64,000 nucleotides of DNA from Steromphala cineraria. Lineage: Eukaryota > Mollusca > Gastropoda > Trochida > Trochidae. The notes below the pieces were generated by a model, which was not told the DNA's origin, ran no database searches, and saw nothing but the letters and a program-made list of their open reading frames with translations. Positions within the stretch are counted from its first letter, which is position 1. Each line of letters opens with the position of its first letter. The position numbers and the translations under genes are program-made. Of this stretch, positions 48,601 to 57,600 are shown piece after piece. Where the stretch lies: assembly GCA_916613615.1 (NCBI GenBank), contig OU744728.1, forward strand, positions 34,928,450 to 34,992,449. The letters are read 5' to 3'.

Positions 48601-51600
48601 ATCTGTGCTAGAGGTACATGAGTATAGAACTTTTTCTAATATTTAAAAAAATTGTTTAAGAATTTAAAAGACATTGAATTGAAATACATTACTGATTACA
48701 GACATCTTGTTCTGATTATGTTTTCACAAATACTTTTTCTTCAAAACAATGTTGAAATTCTTTTTGATAGTTCCAACTTTCTGCCGAGGTGAAATCTGAG
48801 GTAGACAAATGATAAACTCAACCTTCAAAAAGTTCCAACCATCTTGAAAAGACAGAACACCATAGTGATATATAAAAATACAAACATAGGTCTGCATGGT
48901 CATACTGTAGTCAACGTTTATTCATCTATGTATACCCCTGTTCTGTGTACTCTAACTGAAATCTTAAAGCACTGCATGCAACACGGGGATCAAACCTGTC
49001 CTTGTTATTCATGTAGTATCATGCTTTATTGTGAGAGGGATATTGCCAATAAGACCACACTTCATGAGAAAACTTATGAATTTTGATTATATTCCCTCAA
49101 ACAAATAACTCTTCACCTAACACCAACACACTAGACAGAGCTTTGAAAGAAGGAAGCCTATATTAACGGAAGAGGTTTGAAGGTATTGGAGAGCTAGTTT
49201 TATTGGATTTTAGCTTCATACACAATTTCTAGTTAATAAGAAACAAGGCTATACTAAAAGGGTGAACATAAATAATGTACGGCTCAAAATCAACCATGAA
49301 CAATCAAAAGATAATTTCATGCATATCATGCATGCACAGAAATACGCTGTGTATGTTTTATATTTAATTTCGGTGCATGTGCACATGGAATTTTATCAAG
49401 GATGATCTATCATGAGTTTTCTTAAGAAGTTAGAACTAGATTAGCGTTTGCGGGACATCCCAAAAGCAGAGCAGCCCCGAAACTTGGGGTTTCGCCTTAC
49501 CCTGTTCCGCCTTCTACAAGCCTCAGCATATTGGGCACTTTCTTGTGACCTTGACTTTTTACACTCAAGGTCACACAATCAATAAATACATTTCATTGAA
49601 TATAACATTAATGTAACAAATTAAAGTGTTAAAAATTAAAATAATCCATTTTCTCAATATATGTTGACCTTGCTGTGACCTTGACCTTTGACCTTGAAAG
49701 TGAACATGTCATTGTAATTCCCCAGAGGTGTAGACACTTATACATTTTCATGAGTTCTGAAAAGCTTAATGGGATTAAGTTATATCCAAATTAGTTGCAC
49801 ATTGCAATAACACAAATCTCATGACCTTGACCTTTGACCTTCAAGGTTACACAATCAATGAACACTATTGATTAAAAGTGTTCATTGTTAAAATAAAGCA
49901 TTTTTGCAAAACCATGCTAAAGTAGTGACCTTGCTGTGACCTTGACCTTGGACAGATTGTAGTGAAAACCTATTCAAATTTTTTTACTTTTCCAAGGATG
50001 ATATATACCAAGTTAGAGCTTCATAGCACAAAAACTTTTCAAGTTATCGCATTTACAAGGAATTCTTAGAGTGAATACATATCTCGTGACCTTGACCTTT
50101 GACCTTGAAAGTGAATGTGTCAAAATTGTTCCCCCGAGGTATGAGTAGTAAGGTATGAATAAGAGTTCTGTACAGCTGGAAAAAATTCTCTTATAATCAG
50201 TGAGGAATGCTAGGACCTTAGAAGATGAAGATTAGTTGTTACTCACGTTCCTGAGGACGTTGACTTGCTGCAAGAGGTCTTCCTTCAGCTGTCTCTCTCG
50301 GGCTGCCTCCACTGTCAGGTCACTGAGGCGCTGCTTGGTATCCATGGCAACTGCTTCCCTCTCCCGTCTGAAGAATAACTCCTTCTCAGTCTCAAGAACT
50401 TGTCTCTCCCTGTTCACTGCGTCTCTCACCTGACAAAAAACATACTTGTTACATTCCTGGCTTCCATGTGAGAAAACTTCAAAACATTATATTGACATCA
50501 TGCTTGTTAGAGTTGTCGGTTAAATAGCTTTCCTTCAGTACCAAATTTTTGCATTACTTTTGTAATCTATACAGTGTACCCTTGGCATAATTCTACAGGT
50601 TTTCAAGGAGAAAATATAGCATGTTATACAGGTAGGGATTTGGGTTCAAAGAAAACAAATCATATCTTTGTGGTTTTTGTTCATGTATATTACACCTGTT
50701 AACTTGCACAAGCAGGTTACTTTGCAATACACATCATTCCAATCATATTCTAATCTGAATTTTTAGAGAATCTTATACCTATCTCAGCTAAATCTGGCAA
50801 GGAAAATGCAGGATATCCGAACACTTACAGAGATATAGATTGTTATTTACATAATATTATGTTCTTTAGTTATCTGGGACATGCTTAAATGGCCACAATA
50901 CTTCACCAGTGTACCAATCAGTAGTCTAACTTTACCTGATCCAATGCGTTCTGCATATATTTCAAGCAGTTACTACATTAGTTTTGGTGTTTTGGCATAC
51001 TTTTTACAATCAACAATGTAATTATCCTTGATTGTGTCATTAATTATCCTTAAATCACTGAATAATCCCAAAAATGAAATGAACCAGCTTAACAAACGAG
51101 CTGCTACTTGTTCATCAACCCTCACTAGTTAGTCTACATCCTGTATAGTATTGCTTAATTCCTGTGGCATCTGACCTTAAAAATATAAAAGATATTAGTA
51201 TAATAATTTTAAACTGGATACAAATGCCAAAGATGTTATTCAGTCTGGCTCCTTTTTATTATAATTTAAGGAAATTGATTCTAGCAAAATGTGAAATATA
51301 TGCAGGATGTCATGATAAGAGGTCTTTTTAACCAAGGTACACTGTAAATTGGACCTAACAGTTGAAGAGATTTTCGGATCAAACTAAGCTTTAGCTATAT
51401 GTTTTCAGAAAGATACATACAATGTTTTCATTTCATTTCAGGCATGCAAGTCACTATGTAACTATGTTTATCATATCCAATATTTCAATTTAGCTACATA
51501 CTTTCAGAAAGGTCCTTTAGGGTACATACAATGTTTTCATTTCATTCATTTCATTTCAAAGGCATGAAAGTAACTATGTAACTATGTAACTATGTAACTA

Positions 51601-54600
51601 TGTAACTATGTAACTATGTAAAATTATTGTTCAAAATGAATAAGACATGATTTTAAAAATTCTTGGAGATTCTAGCTCTGGCTGAGCAAAAATTCACTCA
51701 GCTGAAGAGACCAAGCTAGTATAAGCGTTGAGACACCAGTACATTTGCCCCTTCCCCAGACCTACCTGGAGAGTTATCTCCTCCTGGACCTTGATCTCGA
51801 TCTGCTGGCGCTCGTCCTCCAGACCCTTGATGAGATCCTGCAGGCGACACACCTCTTCACTCTTCTCCTGCAGGCAGACACAATTATGCATACAGTCTGT
51901 TTGTCTGTAAGTTATGAAGACAGAAGATCAACATTACCATTTCTAAACATTTATGTCAAAATATGTTTTACCTGACCATTTATACGTCAAAATATATGTT
52001 TATAATATCCTGTCTGAACAACAGTCACATGATTTCTTTGGTAACAATAAAATTTCAAGTACTCTGATCCGAGTCGAATTTGACCCCTCAAGTACTGGAG
52101 TCCCGTGGAAGCCCTACTCCGGAAAAGATTTACAAAAGGTTTTAAAGATTTACATTCTCATTTTATGATAATCAAATTATTGAATGCTGCAGAAATTCTG
52201 CGAAACTTTAGTGAGGATATTAATTGATCTCAAATGGGGTGTATGCTAACACCTTTGTCATCAACCTGCCATGCTCCAACTTTCCCAATCAAGTAACGTT
52301 ATCTATCACTCTGTGATTTGTTCTAATTACAGAGAAGACAGAGCTGCACATACCGCTAGAAGGTTTGCGTGTTCACCCATGAGAACAGTGATGCGTTCAT
52401 CAGCCCTGGACGCAGACTCCCTCTTCTCCTGCTCCAGCTCGGTGCGCACAGACTCCAGGGCCTGCTGCTTCTCCAGGAACATAGACTCTCGCAGCTTCAT
52501 CATCGCACAGTCCTGGGGACACGTACAGGATGTACAGAGGGTGGACAGGTACAGGGGAGAGAATGGTGGTCATAGAGATATGATCTCAAGACTTGTTGGA
52601 CAGCCTCACAGTCCTGGGGAGACGTACATGACTTATAGAGGGTGAAGGACAGTTATAGGGGGGATGGAGGTCATAGGTATGATCTCATAACTTGTTGAAT
52701 AGTCTCATACTACCGGGGGAGATGTACAGAGTGTGTAACAATATAAAATGATATTTGTTGAACAGCCTCACAGTCCTGGGGAGACGTACAGGACATACAG
52801 ACGGTGGGCGTACATGTACAGGGTGGAGTAGGATGGAAGGCATAGAAATATGGACTCATGACTTGTTGAACAGCCTCACAGTCCTGGGGAGACGTACAGG
52901 ACATACAGATGGTGGGCGTTCATGTACAGGGTGGAGTAGGATGGAAGGCATAGAAATATGGACTCATGACTTGTTGAACAGCCTCACAGTCCTGGGGAGA
53001 CGTACAGGACATACAGACGGTGGGCGTACATGTACAGGGTGGAGTAGGATGGAAGGCATAGAAATATGGACTCATGACTTGTTGAACAGCCTCACAGTCC
53101 TGGGGAGACGTACAGGACATACAGACGGTGGGCGTACATGTACAGGGTGGAGTAGGATGGAAGGCATAGAAATATGGACTCATGACTTGTTGAACAGCCT
53201 CACAGTCCTGGGGAGACATACAGGACATACAGACGGTGGGCGTACATGTAAAGGGTGGAGTAGGATGGAAGGCATAGAAATATGGACTCATGACTTGTTG
53301 AACAGCCTCACAGTCCTGGGGAGACGTACATGACTTATAGAGGGTGAAGGACAGTTATAGGGGGGGTGGAGGTCATAGGTATGATCTCATAACTTGTTGA
53401 ACAGTCTCATACTACCGGGGGAGATGTACAGAGTGTGTAACAATATAAAATGATATTTGTTGAACAGCCTCACAGTCCTGGGGAGACGTACAGGACATAC
53501 AGACGGTGGGCGTACATGTACAGGGTGGAGTAGGATGGAAGGCATAGAAATATGGACTCATGACTTGTTGAACAGCCTCACAGTCCTGGGGAGACGTACA
53601 GGACATACAGATGGTGGGCGTTCATGTACAGGGTGGAGTAGGATGGAAGGCATAGAAATATGGACTCATGACTTGTTGAACAGCCTCACAGTCCTGGGGA
53701 GACGTACAGGACATACAGACGGTGGGCGTACATGTACAGGGTGGAGTAGGATGGAAGGCATAGAAATATGGACTCATGACTTGTTGAACAGCCTCACAGT
53801 CCTGGGGAGACGTACAGGACATACAGACGGTGGGCGTACATGTACAGGGTGGAGTAGGATGGAAGGCATAGAAATATGGACTCATGACTTGTTGAACAGC
53901 CTCACAGTCCTGGGGAGACGTACAGGACATACAGACGGTGGGCGTACATGTACAGGGTGGAGTAGGATGGAAGGCATAGAAATATGGACTCATGACTTGT
54001 TGAACAGCCTCACAGTCCTGGGAAGACGTACAGGACATACAGACGGTGGGCGTACATGTACAGGGTGGAGTAGGATGGAAGGCATAGAAATATGGACTCA
54101 TGACTTGTTGAACAGCCTCACAGTCCTGGGGAGACGTACAGGACATACAGATGGTGGGCGTTCATGTACAGGGTGGAGTAGGATGGAAGGCATAGAAATA
54201 TGGACTCATGACTTGTTGAACAGCCTCACAGTCCTGGGGAGACGTACAGGACATACAGACGGTGGGCGTACATGTACAGGGTGGAGTAGGATGGAAGGCA
54301 TAGAAATATGGACTCATGACTTGTTGAACAGCCTCACAGTCCTGGGGAGACGTACAGGACATACAGACGGTGGGCGTACATGTACAGGGTGGAGTAGGAT
54401 GGAAGGCATAGAAATATGGACTCATGACTTGTTGAACAGCCTCACAGTCCTGGGGAGACATACAGGACATACAGACGGTGGGCGTACATGTACAGGGTGG
54501 AGTAGGATGGAAGGCATAGAAATATGGACTCATGACTTGTTGAACAGCCTCACAGTCCTGGGGAGACGTACATGACTTATAGAGGGTGAAGGACAGTTAT

Positions 54601-57600
54601 AGGGGGGGTGGAGGTCATAGGTATGATCTCATAACTTGTTGAACAGTCTCATACTACCGGGGGAGATGTACAGAGTGTGTAACAATATAAAATGATATTT
54701 GTTGAACAGCCTCACAGTCCTGGGGAGACGTACAGGACATACAGACGGTGGGCGTACATGTACAGGGTGGAGTAGGATGGAAGGCATAGAAATATGGACT
54801 CATGACTTGTTGAACAGCCTCACAGTCCTGGGGAGACGTACAGGACATACAGATGGTGGGCGTTCATGTACAGGGTGGAGTAGGATGGAAGGCATAGAAA
54901 TATGGACTCATGACTTGTTGAACAGCCTCACAGTCCTGGGGAGACGTACAGGACATACAGACGGTGGGCGTACATGTACAGGGTGGAGTAGGATGGAAGG
55001 CATAGAAATATGGACTCATGACTTGTTGAACAGCCTCACAGTCCTGGGAAGACGTACAGGACATACAGACGGTGGGCGTACATGTACAGGGTGGAGTAGG
55101 ATGGAAGGCATAGAAATATGGACTCATGACTTGTTGAACAGCCTCACAGTCCTGGGAAGACGTACAGGACATACAGACGGTGGGCGTACATGTACAGGGT
55201 GGAGTAGGATGGAAGGCATAGAAATATGGACTCATGACTTGTTGAACAGCCTCACAGTCCTGGGAAGACGTACAGGACATACAGACGGTGGGCGTACATG
55301 TACAGGGTGGAGTAGGATGGAAGGCATAGAAATATGGACTCATGACTTGTTGGACAGCATCAGAGAAGCTTTATATCATAGTCTAAGAAAGTAATGAATT
55401 TTTTTCAAAATTCAGTTTACATTTGAATCTTTTTATGCTCAAAGAAGCTGTCAAATTGTGTCAACACTGAAACAGAACTTGCATCAAATGTCGTATAAAT
55501 AAATGTCCTTTAATATAAAACAAATATGATATGGTTGAGTATAAATTCTAATCATTTTAATACTTTTTCTCTTGTTCACTGATTTTTATCACTTTTAGAT
55601 TAAGGAGAAGTCATTGTTTTTCTTTAAAAAGCTTATAATGAATTATTTCCCCTCGGTTTTGAAGTTTATCATAACTATATAGGGTCGAGCTATATAACAC
55701 AAACATTGTTTTCCTGAACAGAAACTGCACTCCACACAAGTTTGTATCACTGAGCGGAAGAAGACAGTGAGAATATTTGCATAAGACAAAACACTCTTAT
55801 TTGATACATTAAGAGGACTGTACTTTACAATCTTTTATTTGTTTATCTCACATTCAATTAACTCAGATATTGGCAATATTCAAAGCTGTGTAGTGGAAAT
55901 ACAGAGGAAGAAAATGCATCAACCAGTTAAATGAACTCTTAAAGGGAGACATTGACAAAGAAAGAAGCATTAACAATAATGAATGAATGAATGAACATTA
56001 TAAACCATGGTACTTGGATTACATATATATCCACTTGTATGACAAACATATTTATTTTAGCATCATATCATACATACATACATGCAGGACCACTCCCCAT
56101 TTGTACAGAGTTCCCGAAGATTGAATTATCCTGATCCAATTCATTACTTTGGTAATGAAAATACCAGTTCCTACTTATATACTTTCAATAACAGCTTATC
56201 CTAATCCATCATAATAACTTTGAGGTAAGGCAGTGTATGAAATAAGGCCCATCCGACAGCCCGGTACCTGGTTACTTTTGGTGGGGGCTTGAGCTTTTTC
56301 TTAAATTTTACCATTATAATTTGCAAAATACCAATTTTGGGCTGGCTACATTGTTAGCTTATTTTAAACACTGGCTAAGGACACACCAAGTGCTAAAGAT
56401 ACATTGAAGAAATAGGTAATGATTCTCCTGAACCATTCAATAATTTAGTGTTAAACTAGATTAGCGTTGCGGGATACCGCAAAAGCAGAGCAGCTCCGGG
56501 ACTTGGGGTTTCGCCTTACCCTGTTCCGCCTTTTACAGGCCTCACCAAATTGGGAATTTTCTCGTGACCTTGACCTTTGACACTCAAGGTCACACAATCA
56601 ATAAACACATTTCATTGAGTATAACATTATTGTAATGAAATAAAGTGTTAAAAATTAAATTAATCCATTTTCTCCATATATGTTGACCTTGCTGTGACCT
56701 TGACCTTCGACAGTTCATACCCAAAACTTTTTGAAAATGTTGTACTTCTCAAGAGATAATATATACAAAATCTAAACTTCATAGCACAAAAACTTTTCAA
56801 GTTATTGTGTTTACAAGGAATTGCAATATCTCATGACCTTGACCTTTGACCTTAAGGTCACACAATCATTGAACACTTTTTATTGAGTATAACAATCATG
56901 TATTGATTAAAAGTGTTCATAGTTAAAATAAAGCATTTTCGCTAAAACATGCTTACGTCATTCCCTTGCTGTGACCTTGACCTTTGACGGATTGTAGCCA
57001 AAACCTTTTCAAATTTTTTTACTTTTCCAAGGATAATATATACCAAGTTAGAGCTTCATAGCACAAAAACTTGTCAAGTTATCGCGTTTACAAGGAATTC
57101 TTAGAGTGAATACATATCTTGTGACCTTGACCTTTGACCTTGAAAGTGAATGTGTCAAAATCGTTCCCCCGAGGTATGAGTAGTAAGGTATGAATAAGAG
57201 TTCTGGAAAGCTTAGTGGAAAAAAGTTATAGCTAGTAGTACGAGTGCGGCGGCGGCAGCGGCGGCGGCGATGGAAACTTCACAATTTAAACTGATAGCAG
57301 CCCCGTCCTTAGACGTTGCTAATAAATGAATATCAATTATCAAAAGACATGCATATTGATTTTAGACTAACATCATGCATACATGCATGTTAAGTCCCAA
57401 CCAGAGAGCTCCCTTAGCTTAGGGTTATCTTAATCTGATTAATCAATCAAAAGTTTTGGGGCTTTGTGTTGACAAATTAGTCCTTATTAAACAAAGGGCA
57501 TGCAGGATTGAAAACTTTAGTAACACATAGGTTATAAATAATATATTTAGTTTTTCCTCTTACCACATGCATTCAACCATCTTATGCATACATGCAAATG

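Noticed and set aside
52755..55394. A repeat protein of 36-residue units (plus or minus strand)
   Set aside because: The frames are open on both strands because the repeat is a multiple of three without stops; there are no start, splice or composition signs of a real gene.
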